The position numbers and the translations under genes are program-made. Shown here one piece after another: positions 12,611-25,800 of a stretch of 64,000 nt of DNA. The notes under the pieces were generated by a model that saw nothing but the letters and a program-made list of their open reading frames with translations, did no database searches and was not told the DNA's origin. The stretch is taken from assembly GCF_021130785.1 (NCBI RefSeq), contig NC_060207.1:103342001-103406000 (forward strand), in the 5' to 3' direction. Position 1 is the stretch's first letter, and the number at the start of each line of letters is the position of its first letter. Source of the stretch: Homalodisca vitripennis. Taxonomy: Eukaryota > Arthropoda > Insecta > Hemiptera > Cicadellidae.

Positions 12611-12699
12611 ATTGATACCATTGAAAGTGACATTATATTACTTACGAGCAATGTGAAGTTCGCCTGGTTTCAATAAATGGGTATAGCTTGTTAAACAAG

Positions 12700-15400
12700 G
12701 ATAAATTACATTTTTATGTTGGAAATCATAATTCACCCTTTCACTGTACTTATTTTAAGGCTTTGAAAGTTAATGAACCATTAGCTTTTCAATTAATTTT
12801 ATGCACTCTGGTGAGAATTGATATGTTCTTCCAGTCGAGGTGTGTGGAGGCTCAACCACTGCAAGGATGTGTGGAATCGGCACATCACATATATCATCTC
12901 GTTTTGGCCAGTAAAATGAGGGGGATGGTCTGCTGGATGAAGAAATTTTACTGTAGCGTCTCCATCTTCCTTGGCAACATTTGTTATTATCCCAAAGAAC
13001 CAAAGATTGTCGTATTTACAAGCAATGTAGCGTGAGGGGTACAAATTCTTCTTCTCTTACATTTAAGGCCAAACCTCTCCTTAAATTGTACGTTAGGCTA
13101 GGATGTTCATCAGTACTAATTCGCCTTGCTTCTAATGTTCCTGAAGAGTCCAAGGGTCTAAAGTTGTGAAAACTTCTGGTACCTGGAAGAGTATTAAGGT
13201 TTTCAAAACGTGTTTCAAGCTGTCGGCGAACATTCATCTGCTGATTCTTTTGAAATGAAATGGAAATTTATTTTGGATATGTTTGATTTACAAAACTCGT
13301 AAAAGGTAGCTGCTGTTAGTATTTGATCTTGAAGAGGCCTTTGAAAGACTTGCTTTTCTCGCCAACCTTTTAACAGTTCCCCCAATTACCGTCACATTCA
13401 GTTTTGCCGTGGCTTGTAGCAAAGAAAGACCATTGGCCTTTAATTTTGAAGTCTTTTTCATGAAGTGAAAGGTTCATGAAGTTGTATTTGTTCTTGTACT
13501 GTCCGGTGCAACCGTCACTGTAATAGTGAACATCCGTGACATTGGGATAATTTTCCTTGACATACTCTAACAGGGTTTCTTGTATTTTATAAACCATACA
13601 AACCATCATGATTTAAGTCATCGGAGATTACACAATGTGATGAGACTATTTTTTCCTCGTCAACACACATGTTAATAATTACTGGATGAACAGTACAGGA
13701 GTCTGAGGTCCAATGATAACCCTGCACCTCATCTTGAATCACAAATGAAGAAATTCTCACTAAAGTCCATTGATATAATGGCTTCGTTTGGCGCACAGTT
13801 ATCCTTTAAGCTTTTAAAATAGCTGGACTGGCTTTTTGCAATATAAGAATGAGGGATCAGTTTTTCTATTTTTGTTGCCAACTCGTCAACAAATTCATCA
13901 ATAGTTGAAGTTTGTGTTATCATCTGTGTCCTGTCTGTAGCTACCCACTGTTTTGAATTCTATTCTATCATCTTCTTCATAGTTTTCAAACTTTGCTTGT
14001 AAGAATGTTGTCAGATTGTCTTTTGAGGGACATGTTTCACATCGCTTAACATGCAGTTTTGAGTTGGATTTTCACATAAAGAAGATTTTGTAGATCTTTG
14101 TGACTCTCTTCCAGTTGTGCTGCATGTATTAAGAGCAACACATTTTGATGAATAGTACACACACAAACAGAGTGTGTTCCACTAGCACCAGCCAGCAGAA
14201 CACACCATTTGGGACGAAGAGTACAAAACTTGGAGAACCCTATTTTTTATGTCAGGATGTTCCCTTTTGGAAGTTTGCAAATATTTCATTGAGGTTACTT
14301 AAAATTAATCTTTTCTTCTCATATTTTTTCTTTCCAGGCTTACTACATCTTTCATACCTGGCAAAACTCTTGATTGCTCGTCGCTTTGATAAAAAATTTG
14401 TGACCAACTCCACAACTTCAGGACTGAGTTTCTTTCCTCTTCTTGGTTCAGGTTCAGCCAAAAGTCCTTTTTCTTTGTACAATTTTTGTGCCTGTCTAGC
14501 AGAATAATCAGACACTTCAAAGGCATCTTTGATTTTTGTTCTCGACCCAATTCAGTGATGCTGGAATCGTTAATAGTTGTATTTTCTTTTTTGATGAAAG
14601 TTTATTTACTTCACTTTTTATATTCTCAACAAGCAGGTCCATTTCATCTGCTTTTTGTTCAGCTGTTTTTTGCAATTTAGGTATTTTTGGTGGCAACTGA
14701 ACATCTAAAACTATTTCAATTTTCTTTTTTACATTTTGATGCAGTTTTTCTAATTTATTTTGTGCATAACCAATTTTGGAGTTCTTTCATTCAACGCATG
14801 TAATTTAAGAGGTGAACAACCAATATCCGTTAAAGAGGAATTTAGAGAATCAATAGCCTCTTCTTTTTGTAACTGAGTTTCAGTTTCAGTCGGCAGTGTA
14901 AAAAAGATCATCATCATGTGATTCTTCTTCACAGTCATTTGGAGTAGAGAATATATTTTTAGAGCAATTGGTGCACAACTTTTCCCTGGTTTTACCTTTA
15001 AACCTTTTGTGATACAGGCCTGACTTTGCTGAATACTCACAACTCTTAAGCCATTTTTAATGGGTTTCTTATGTTTTTAAAAGGATCACAACAGACTTTT
15101 TGGAGGAATTCGTACTTGGTCAAAAAATAAAACTCTTATGATGCAAACAAATGTTAATTATTTCCTTATCATCTAATTCACTTCTTATTTTAATCAAGTT
15201 GAGATTTTCTTCAGACAAATCACTAACATTTTCTAGCCCTTTTTTTGTAACATAAGTTAATTTGTGGCATTCTGTCAGTTTTAATAGCCCTATACTACAC
15301 TTATTGTCCATTTCTAATTGATTTAAAAGCAGGTTAAAATTTCTCTTCTTTACAAATGCATCATAAAACAACGAAAATTTCAAAAATTAATTTTAAAAAT
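12700..15400 (-). pseudogene. Decayed transposase-like ORF of the 4.4-kb element
   Basis: Fragments in order on the - strand. N-terminal: CHKLTYVTKKGLENVSDLSE (15383-15120). Linker helix: LYKEKGLLAEPEPRRGKKLS (14515-14252). Core: APNEAIISMDFSEN (13923-13729) and HWTSDSCTVHP...VISDDLNHD (13796-13587), then VHYYSDGCTGQYKNKYNFMN and FFATSHGKTECDG (13609-13370). C-terminal: FYWPKRDDICDVPIPHILAV and STGRTYQFSPE (13003-12770). The acidic residues in DFSEN, DDLNHD and YSDG could be catalytic. This protein family is widespread in arthropods and cnidarians as uncharacterised, repeat-borne proteins. Several frameshifts and stops make it inactive. Confidence 0.7.
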
Positions 15401-15959
15401 TTGATCTATACAAGTATATGGAATATCATTAATCTTTGTATTAATATTAGGTTTTTTAAAGATTGGCACCTTAGTTAAAACTCAATTCAACACTCAGACC
15501 ACACACTACTAACACAATATCATAAATCCAAAGAAAGGTAAACACCACTTTATAACACCACAGCTTATAACACTGTTACCTCTTGGGACATAGTAAACAG
15601 ACTGGCTCATAACTGTCAGATACACTGCCTAGAAAAAAGCAGCCTGTCATGACATGAAAACCTCGTGTTGCAACTTGCCCAGATTAGGAGGTAGAATATC
15701 TGCCTGTTTATTTCTGTAGTCTAATCTATTTAAACATGAATGTTGACATTGAACTTAGGTACAGTACTGTGTTAAACTAAGCTTCTATATAAATATTATA
15801 ATAATTATAATGTTTATATAGAACATTATAATTATTAAATGTTAAATTAAAATTATTAAAAATTTTATTTAATTTTCATTAACAATCTGTAGCCATTGAG
15901 ACTGGTACAACCTCGCTTTGATTGTAATTAATATATTGTAACTTGCAATGGCCTTAGTT

Positions 15960-16489
15960 AATAGAAGGAAGAAAATACACAAAACTTTTATTTTATTAAA
16001 TTAAAGCCCACTTCATATAGATAATTTAGGGGGGAAAAAATTCTTGATTATCTCATTCCCTTTTTGAGATATTTAATTTTACGCTGAGCCATGTTCCCGT
16101 TTTTTAAATTGTAAAAAGTTCAAAAAATATTTTTTTTATAATATTTTATGCTTAGCTTAGGGTTATGTTATATATTTTTTTAACTTCCTTATACTTATAT
16201 AACTACCTTGAAAATTTCACCAAGATTGGGTGCCAAATAAGTGAATGAGAATTTTTTTTTCTATCCTAATACACGTTTTACTGGGCACTATCCAATGCTC
16301 GGAAAAACTGAGAAGAAACGACCAAACTTTAAAGTGCCATAACTAAAAAAGTATGTGAGATAAAAATTTAAAATTTGGTGGTGTTATTAATCTCTATATA
16401 TAGAACAAATGTACCAAAGTTTCATAAAAATCTGAGGTGTTTGGTGAAAAAATTTATTTTTTTCTGGTTGAATTGATGTGGAATGACCC
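15960..16489 (-). repeat. Right long terminal inverted repeat of the 4.4-kb transposon
   Basis: Inverted partner of 12081-12610. Ends in GGAATGACCC next to the duplicated CTGT. Confidence 0.85.
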
Positions 16490-16493
16490 CTGT

Positions 16494-16982
16494 GTGTTCT
16501 GTGGTCATGTGTATTCTGTGGTCAGAACAGCTTAGTGCAGCACCAACAACCGTCCCCATGCAGTACCCTTCAATCTCTTCCAGATAATCATGGCGTACAT
16601 TACTCTACCGCGGCATGTTATCTCTAATACCGACAATTAGTTTTGAAAGTTATTTATGTGGGTTGTGTGAGGAGTTAAAATATTAGAAAACTAACATTTA
16701 TTTTTAATTGGTCATCATGTTATTTCAGAGCAAGGACAGGAATTCACGTTATTTTTAAATTGAGAAAAGACATTTTTTATGTGATCAGAAGTTACCAGGT
16801 GGTTTGTAATTAGATTTGTAAGTGGATACAAAATTAGGAGTTATGGTTATGTTAGTTTTGCTTATTTATTATTAACCTTGTGTTTGTTTTTTTACACTTT
16901 ATTCGTTTATAGAAAGTTTGGTAAAAATATCTTTGTATTATTTTCAAATTAAGTTTTATCAGCACCGATAATGAGATTCATG
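16494..16982. other. No feature seen
   Basis: Short spacer between the 4.4-kb transposon and TTAA element 2; AT-rich, nothing recognised. Confidence 0.4.
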
Positions 16983-16986
16983 TTAA

Positions 16987-18026
16987 CCCTGGAACTGGCA
17001 AACGCCCGATATTGGGTGTTTTAGTCACATCCTAGATGGCAGCGCCCGATATCGGGCGTTTTAATATGTCTTTTATTTCCCAATATTACGTACTTAAAAC
17101 ACGATCAAAGAGTATCGGTATTGATACCAATCGAAAGAAGAAGGTTCAATTTATGTAAATAATACACTAATAAATAATTTTATTGTTTCGTTACACGCCC
17201 ATACGTTTTATAATCTCTGAACTGTTGGCTTACGTTCTCCCGCGTACCGCACTGGTTGCGTGTGCAGCGATGAGTCAACTGGTTCATTCGGCTATTGTTA
17301 TTTCATCAGCTACATGGTGTTCTGTCTGTTTTTATTTGTTTGAGTTCGTTGTAATGATGGTTGTGAATATAATACAATAATAGTAAGTTTTTTGTGCGTG
17401 TTTACGTAATAGATCGTAATTTCCACGATCGTTCAAGTGACATTCGAGAACTAGTTGTACATGAAATAAGCAACGATGAGGATTCCGATTTAGACATTCA
17501 ATCAGAACATAATTAAAAAAATATATAATAAAAAATTAAAAAATAGAAAATTAATATGAACTAATAGTTACAAGATTGTATAAATCCAAGTGAGCTTTGA
17601 ATTTCTTACTTTTGTTGGTAAGTAGCACTTTCGAATGTCAGTGTATGATTATTGTATCGTTTACTACATGTAAAAATAAATACCTTATATACTACGTGTT
17701 GTTTTATTTTTACTCAGAATTAAATGCTCTTTCTTTTTTATATTTTGGATTTTGCATATCACTAACAATTTTACAAATCAAAAAATTTGAACTAACTTTT
17801 CTTTTTTCTAAAAAAAATGTTTTTCATGAAGAGGTAGAGTAAGGATATTTTTTTGTTTTAATTATATTATGTGAAAAATGTTCCTTGAACAATGCTGAAT
17901 AAAAAAATATATAATATGATATAGGTACTTTATAGTAAACATGTAATAATAAAATAAATATAAGGCAATGTATGAAGTACTAAAAACATTCCGCCACTGA
18001 GAGAAATATGACCGCCAGTTCCAGGG
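16987..18026 (+). mobile_element. TTAA-flanked piggyBac-like element 2
   Basis: TTAA at 16983-16986 and 18027-18030; terminal repeats CCCTGGAACTGGC/GCCAGTTCCAGGG. Two palindromes near the left end: CGCCCGATATTGGGTG (17003-17018) and CGCCCGATATCGGGCG (17043-17058). A short acidic reading frame around 17395-17515 ([15 protein letters not shown]) resembles the beginning of a piggyBac-type transposase. An inverted copy of the same family is at 56544-57455. Confidence 0.88.
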
Positions 18027-18030
18027 TTAA

Positions 18031-19768
18031 TAAACCTATTGCAATCATTCTTCTGAATAAAACAATATAAGATTTTAAGTGATGAAAAGGCTGCTTTATA
18101 AGCAGCCACTACACAAATTGAATCACTAATATTTCAGATTAAATTACCGAATAAACCAAAATATCAAACCCAATGACGTTATAGATATTTTATATTATGT
18201 AATAGTTCAGCTAATTTTTATATCTAAAATAATAATTTAAGGATCAATTAAAAGTCTGTGTCTGTGTGAATACAAAAAGCAACTTTTAAAACTTTCTTAT
18301 TATTTTAACAGACACGTATCTATTAGCTTGTGACACAAATAACCAAGATCATAGCCATTGTAGTTTATGTCATTACTTAAATACCACACATATGATTTTA
18401 CATTGTTTGAATTAATTCCAAACAATATTGTTATAATACATTAAAACAGCTACCATTGAATTTGATTTTAAATAACTATATTAAGAATGGTTTTGTATTC
18501 AATAGTTTGGCTATTTCTAATCAATAATATGGTTTACTAATTTGATTGTCGTGGTGGCCGCTTATCATTCTGCAGCCGATGAAAATGACAGTGGTTATCT
18601 ATAATTAGGATGATAAGTATTTTTCATTTCCATATTGGTATAAAATAAAACTTAAAGAGACAGTAACCTTTTTGTGTTCTGCACAAAATAAAGTAGTCTA
18701 TATTTTTATTGTTCTTTAGATAACGCAAAGAAAAGTGTACAGAAGACGGCCATTGGGGTAGTTTTGTGCAGTTAATGAGCAATTAATTTCTTTTGTATTT
18801 TATTATGATCAGGTAGATGTTAGAAAGTAAGCAACATGAAAATTAACTGTCTGAAAGCCATTGTTAGCATTGCCAAGTGATAAGAAGGTTCAGAGTCCAA
18901 GTGTTGTCACTGGTTTGTCGGAAACTGTCAAATCAGTCTTGTGTGATATGGAAAGTCTAATATATACTATATATTGATAAAAGTATAAATTTATCTTTAC
19001 CTTATTTAATTCATCCATGTAGTAGGCCTACCCATTGAGATTTGAGTGCCAGATTGGTCTGAGCTTGAATTTAGGTACTAACTTAAAGGATAATTACATT
19101 TTGTGTCAGTATTTTGGGATGGCTGCGAAGGCTGCACTTATGGTCAGGGGCATTTAAATTCAATTCTTTCTCATATCAAATCACTCAGGTTAATCTGATC
19201 TTGGTAAAATATGATCACGAATTCCTCTGGTCATCAATACGGCTTTGATGGTGCTCTTGGTGCACCCCTTACTGCTAGCAGAAACACAAAAACATCCCTC
19301 AAGCTAGGTTCTAAAAATTAAGCTCAGATAACGTGATTGGCTCAATTTCTCTTCAGATTGGACAAGATAAGAAGTGGCACGGCATGTGGATAATGAATCT
19401 TTTTATCACTCTTCAAGTTCAACAATGGCTTTCCAACCCTTAATTTTCAATCATTGCCTGATCCAAGCAGATGCTGCACTAAAAGGAAGGTGAACGGGAG
19501 CTGAACTCTACATTCACATTGCCTGATCTTCATACTAAAATATGAAAGACATGTGAATTTTACCCGGTCTTTGCTCGGAATTTCCCGTTGGAGTACATCT
19601 ATTGGTTAAGATGATACAATTTTCACCATAAATCAAAGTTACAATTTTAGTATAAATAGACAGTTTTTTACATAATGAAAATCTGAAAACAAGCAGTCTT
19701 AAAAGAGTCGACAATGCAAAGTAACCATACACCATAACTGTTTGAAATAAATATTTGATGTTTTACAG
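18031..19768. other. Region upstream of first coding exon of PPP6R; no feature seen
   Basis: AT-rich. It presumably holds intron between an unseen 5' untranslated exon and the first coding exon. No promoter could be identified. Confidence 0.4.
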
Positions 19769-19859
19769 ATTAAATAAACCAAAGAAAAAGCAAAGAAAAA
19801 TGTTTTGGAATTATAATCAATCCTCCTCACCTCAAATAGACAATGTCTTCTGTAAAGAG
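19769..19859 (+). CDS. PPP6R3: PPP6R exon 1 (coding), start codon
   Basis: An acceptor (ttttacag) precedes 19769 and a strong donor (GAG|GTAAGT) follows 19859. The ATG is at 19800, and the 20 codons encode [20 protein letters not shown], the conserved amino end of SAPS proteins. It ends in phase 0. The acceptor upstream of the ATG means at least one 5' untranslated exon lies further upstream; I could not identify it. Confidence 0.9.
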
Positions 19860-22800
19860 GTAAGTTCTGATTTGTATAAATAATGAGAATTTAAGTGATT
19901 TTGAATGCAGGATACTGAAATCAAGAGTTCTACTTAAGATGCTTTTCTTATTCTAAAATGCATTTGTAAGAATAATTTATTTTTATATTGATTAAAAAGG
20001 CAGTTCCGTTAATGATGGTTATTTTTGTTACTGTTACTTTTTCTTTATTTTAAATGTTTTTGACATAAAAATTGCATATTATTTAGTTTACATGGAACCA
20101 ATATTTTGTATAGTATTTTTAATGTTAATAGTTAAAGTGGTGTCTTGTAAAAAAAATCATTCTTTACGTATAAACTATATTTTGTGGCGTTTTCCTTAGC
20201 AAGAAACTATTAAAAATTATAATAACAGAATATCTGGCCATAAGAATAAAACTTTGAACCTCTGACTGTGATAAATTACATTACCTCTAAGTTACTTATC
20301 TCTATTCCTAAGTTTCACCCCAGTTCCTGATTGCATGATTACCTATAGTTTTTATTAAAAAAAAAAAAAATATTTCTCTGTTTACAGTCCAGCATAACAT
20401 TTATTTCTATTTATACTTAGCTAAATTCTAATTAACATGGCTTATAATTTTAAAACATTAATTAGAATTTCTGAAGTACTTACTAAATAAGACAATAAAT
20501 CTTTTAGCTGATACTTTAATGTTTCTGAGAAAATATTCTAAGGCTAAGTATCAAAAACTAATTTTAGTGCAATTAATTTTCAATTGTTGAATAAACTCCA
20601 ATTTTAAATTCATAGCTCTTTAAGATAACTTCTGTAAAGACAGAAAAAAGTAGAAATTACTTATTGAGGAATTACATGAGTTTAAGTTATGAATTTAGGC
20701 AATTTTGTTATGATACCCAAATAAAAATGAGTGAAGATAAAAATGTAAAATTTGTACACTGTTTATTAGTTTTTTCTTCAAGAAGGAAATTTTTCTTTTA
20801 TTCATTTATGACTAAAAATTGTTTTTGAATCTTAAATTAAATTAAGCTATTACTGATTCCAGCCATCTTTCATATACATACTATACAAAACTATTCTTAT
20901 CTTCAACTGTTTTTCTTTGCTCTTAATAATAAGATTCCCCAAAATTTGCTTTAATTTCTACCAGTCGTTGAATGATCAGAAACATTTTCCTCCGTTCTCC
21001 TGTCTCCAGAAATGGTATTTTAAAGGGCTGAGACAAAAATTGTCTTTAAAAATTCAACAAAAAGTTATTCAACAAAAAATGCAATTGCGACATGTTAACT
21101 TGGATCACTAGGACTTATTAAAGAGCAGTTTACCTAACAATTTTCACAAAAACATAAATAATTTTAAGTTTCAAGGAGAAATAACTTAGTTAAATTACTG
21201 TAGATTATTTTGTAACAAAGATTTCTGAAATATTGTAGGCACTAGTTATTATAAAGTTGAACTGTAGGGGAGACCGGGCACTATTGGACTGGGGCACTAT
21301 TGGACAATGCCTTTTATAGCTAGAGGGAAATTTTTGTCTCCCTTCAATTTCCCATTTTGGTATTGCCTGAGAACGGTCACATTTCACTGTGGAAAGTTTG
21401 GTTATTGTGGCACATCTTCTTAGAAATTGAGTTCATATTTTTATGTTTTTTACCCAAAATGAAGTGATTTTGCATATTCACAAAACTTATCTCTTTCACA
21501 GTAAGTATTAATCCTGAAACAATTGTGTCTATTATTTTGAAATTGTTAGTTTAACTGACTATGCAATGAATTCATTCATTTTGAGGGTTATGTCACTTCC
21601 TTTCTGTAATCTTCAATTTTTATATCTTAACCTACCTCGGGGCAGTTTTGGACAAAAGTATGGGGCACAATTGGACAAAACATTATTTTATGTTTTGTCA
21701 TTGCTACATACTGTTTTTTTTTGTTTTTCCAGGTTAAAGATGGTTAGGAAAGTATATAAAGAAAACAGACAGGGCTAATATTTCTGAAGAATCTATAGTA
21801 GCGGCATTAAATGACTATAGAAATGGTAACTACCGATCCATTAGAGAAGCTGCCGAAGCCCATGGGCTTAAAAAGTCGACCCCTACATTTCAGACTCAAC
21901 AAAGTAAAGCAAAAGGAAGTCAACAATGAGAATAGTCTTATAGCTAATGAGCCTAACAATGGTAATGGAGTTGATGAGCTTAACAATGAGGATCATGTCA
22001 ATGAGCCTGTGGGCAATGAAAATGTAACTTTATTTCAAGAGGTTGAAGATGAGCACCAGCCAGTAAAAGAGGTTACTATAGAAGATATGGCCCCTGTTTA
22101 TAACACTAAATACTCTCAAAGACAAGTATTTACACCTGAACAAGAACAAAAAATTGCAGACTATTGCATTGAAAGGTCCAGAATGAACTATGGCCTAACT
22201 TACATGATGGCCAGGAATTAGCCTTCAAATATGCCTTGGCTTTGAATCTCGATCAACGCATACCTGCTAAATGGCGTACTACAGGCTTATCAGGAGAGAA
22301 GAATGGCTAAACCATTTTATGAAGAGACATCAAGGACTTTCACTTCGCCAAGCAGAAAAGACTAGTCTGTCCAGGAACACTAGCTTTAATAAACACAAGG
22401 TGGGAACGTATTTTGACAACCTAGAAGCTTTGTTCGCAAAAGTAGAAGTTCCTCCGTCAAGAATTTTAAATTTAGACGAGAGTGGAATAAGTACTGTGCT
22501 GGAGGCGCCAAATAAGTGATTGCAGCAAGGGGAACAAAACAGGTGGGCCAAGTCGTATCAGGAGAGAGGGGGGAGCAAATAACTTTCTGTGCCGTCATAT
22601 GCGCCGATGGACTTACTTGCCACCAATTTTACATTTTCCCCAGAAAACGCCCAAACTTTGCCTACATGATTGGGGCACCTGAAGGAAGCAAAGCTCTTTA
22701 ATTCTGATTCTGGTTGGATGACATCAGCTCTCTTTTTAGAGACGCTTAAACATATCCAAAAGGCCACAAAATGTTCTAAAGAAAACCCCGTGGTTTTAAC

Positions 22801-25800
22801 CCTGGATAATCATGAGTCCCACATTGGCTTGGATGTGGTGATGTACAGCAGAGATCATGGCATACATATGATCACAAGCCATCCACACACAACGCACAAA
22901 AGTCAGCCGCTGGAATGTAGCAGTTTTTAGTCCGTTTAAAAGGCGCTTACGTTCTGAATTCAATCTCTGGCTATCTCAACATCCTGGTCATACGATTACA
23001 ATTCGAGAAAATTGCTCAGCTTACTGCTAAACCATTTGTTGAATCTTTCACTGCATCTAACATCAATAAGTGGATTTCGTAAAGCTGGAATCTATCCACT
23101 CAGACCGCAGTGTGTTCACTGACAATGATTTCAAGGGTGCCAGTGTGACTGACCGTGTTATGTCATCGCAAGTAGAAGAAACCAACAACCATAATCCAGT
23201 GCCTGGTACGTCATGTGACTTTCCGTTGATGGAAAATAGCCAAAGCTCTGACGACCCACAAGGCTCACAATCATCAAACAAGCCAACTATTGGACCCGAA
23301 TGTACCTGGCCCATCAACGCCACAACCAGTAAATGTTTAAAAGACCTACTACATTGACGCTTACTCCAGAGGATGTCATGCCTTAACCCCAAATACGTTC
23401 CTAAGGGAAAGGAAAGGCGAGGCCCGAAAAAAAGGTCGTTCGCGAATTCTGACTGATACTCCAGAGAAAGATGCTCTTGTAGCAGAGTTAAAAGAAAAAG
23501 AACATAAGAAAATGTTGGTGGAAAAAAGAAAACAAGAGAGGGCAGTAAAAAAGGAAAGTAAGAAGAAAAAAACTGAGGGGGGGGCCTGTAGAAAGCTGTA
23601 TCAAGATGACTCATCTAGCAACGAAGATGAGATACAAAATAAAACTAGACGATGGAGGCCTTAGTCCTGAAGACTTTTCTGAGGATGAAGAAGAAACTGT
23701 TTGATTACCTTCCTGATAAAAAACTATGCCACAAATGACTTCATACTGACAAAGTTTGCTTCTAAGAAGGCCATCTACCACTTTATTGGCCAAATAGAGG
23801 AGCATGTGACTGATGGTTTCAGTGTGAAATTTCTCAAAAAGAACCAAAACTCTTACAAGTTTTACTTCCAGAAAATGTTGAAGTCAGCTTTGTCGAAACC
23901 AAAGACATCTGAGTTCAAGCTGCGACAACCAGATATAATTGGTGGGACATCCAGAGCAGCAAACTGCTTTGTTTTCAAGGAAAATTTGACTACTTTTAAT
24001 TTCAAATAGTTTTTTACGTGTGTCTTCTGTTTTTTTCAGTTATAAAGTTTGTATATATGTTATACTTAAATATAGATGATGTTTGAAACCTATAAATGAG
24101 TTATTTTTATGTCCAATTAAACCAATTTTTAGCACTGTCCAATTGTGCCCCAATAAAAAATCATTTTGTCCAAAACTGCCCCGACGGGGCAAATTTGGAC
24201 AAAATGTAGAGGTTTATATAAAAAAAAATAATCCACATAAAAAGGGTGCTCAAAATTATCTAGAAAATTTGTTGTGGGGTTTCTAGAAGACCAACTAAAC
24301 ACAAGGCAAAAAACTAAAAAATTTTTAACTAACAGTTTTCATAATTAGAAAAATGCATAAAGTGAAACATGAAATTACGTCCAATAGTGCCCCGGTCTCC
24401 CCTACTTATCAGAACTTATTTACAGATTCTCAATTAAATTACAAATTTTTATAAAATATTACAGGAACTACAGTGCCAACCTGCATTTTCTGTACAATTT
24501 GATTTATTTAAATACAATTTAAAATGATTATGAATTACTTTTAGTGAGGGTTTTCATGAATGTGTCAAAGGTTTTAATGAGGGTTATTAGTACTGTTGTT
24601 AAGTAATGCATTATCATTGTAAGATAAAGTGTATAGTGCTTACAAATATTATTAAAACCAATGCTTAGATAAAACTATTCTTGTATATAACATTGTGCAC
24701 CATATTAGATATTTATAAAAAGTCCTGTATATTAAATAGTTATACATGTATTACACAATTATACTAAAATCATATTCATGTTATACTCGTTATTTTCAAT
24801 ATACAAGGGTTATCCCGACAGTAACTACAGTTTATGCATAGCATGAGCAAGTTTTGGAGGTAGTACTGCCATCTTGACGTCATTGTGTACATTGGTTCAA
24901 TATGCTTCTATGCAAAGTGCAGCATCACACGTTCTTGCTTTGCCCAGTTATAACTTTGAAACGTGATTGCTGTAATAGAAAATCCTGCCAAGTGTGAAGT
25001 ATATGGTGTAATAAGAATTCTTTGGGTGAAAAATCACTGAGGAGGCGATATTCATTATGAATTGTGTGCAGTTTATGGCCCAAAAATTGTGAGTAAAAGT
25101 TGTGTCCATCAATGGGTGCAATTTTTTTAATAGAAGAACAAACATTCACTATGAAGAAAGGAGGTGCAGTAGACCTTCTCTTGTTAGTGATGACCGACTG
25201 TACAAAGTGAATAATAAGTTTGTGGGAACTGTTGCTTCATAATTTTGGAATTTTCCGATAAGTTTGCAATATATTTCAAAGAATGTTTAAAAGTTATGAC
25301 AAGTGTTTGAGCCTGTTGGTGATGGTGTAAACAAAATAGAGAAAAGTTAATAGTCTTTAGATGTATGTAACACAATTATTGTATTTTCCTTGTGGTACTA
25401 TTAATTTCAAAATGGAGATTACTTTCTGGATAACCTTTCTAATTATATTTTTTTATTAATTGATATGTACCTGAAAATAAATACTACTAATAATTATAAT
25501 CATTCATACTTTTCTAGCAATTTATCAAATTAGTCATTGGATCAAGGGCATGTTAAAAGTGCTTATGGTACTTTGTGACTGAAGTAATATCTCAGGTTTT
25601 ATTTGATAACTATGTCAATGATGTTTTAGGACCTCACATTACAAGAACTATTGGACCAAGAAAATATACTTCAAGAGCTTAAATCCCAAAATAAAAAATT
25701 GATAGATTTGTAAGTAAAAAATATATTTTCTTCTGAATAAAAATAGTTTTAAAATTGTATTTCTAATATTCTATCTTGGTTTTTGTTTTTATAATTTTTT

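Larger units (their letters stand above)
12081..16489. mobile_element. 4.4-kb DNA transposon with long inverted repeats, Sola-like
   Basis: Bounded by a 4-bp duplication CTGT (12077-12080, 16490-16493) and inverted ends beginning GGGTCATTCCATGTCAATTC (left). The inverted repeats extend about 530 bp: 12081-12610 mirrors 15960-16489, including ctatatatagagattaat and ttagttatggcactttaaag. Between them lies a decayed transposase on the - strand. Long repeats and a 4-bp duplication fit the Sola superfamily, but I could not confirm the superfamily from a catalytic motif. Confidence 0.85.

Noticed and set aside
12688..13035. 115-codon + strand gene
   Set aside because: It is antisense to the C-terminal part of the decayed transposase of the 4.4-kb element.
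23063..23614. 183-codon open frame on the - strand
   Set aside because: It is antisense to the Lys/Glu-rich tail of the pogo-like transposase. Its hydrophobic look comes from reading purine-rich codons backwards.
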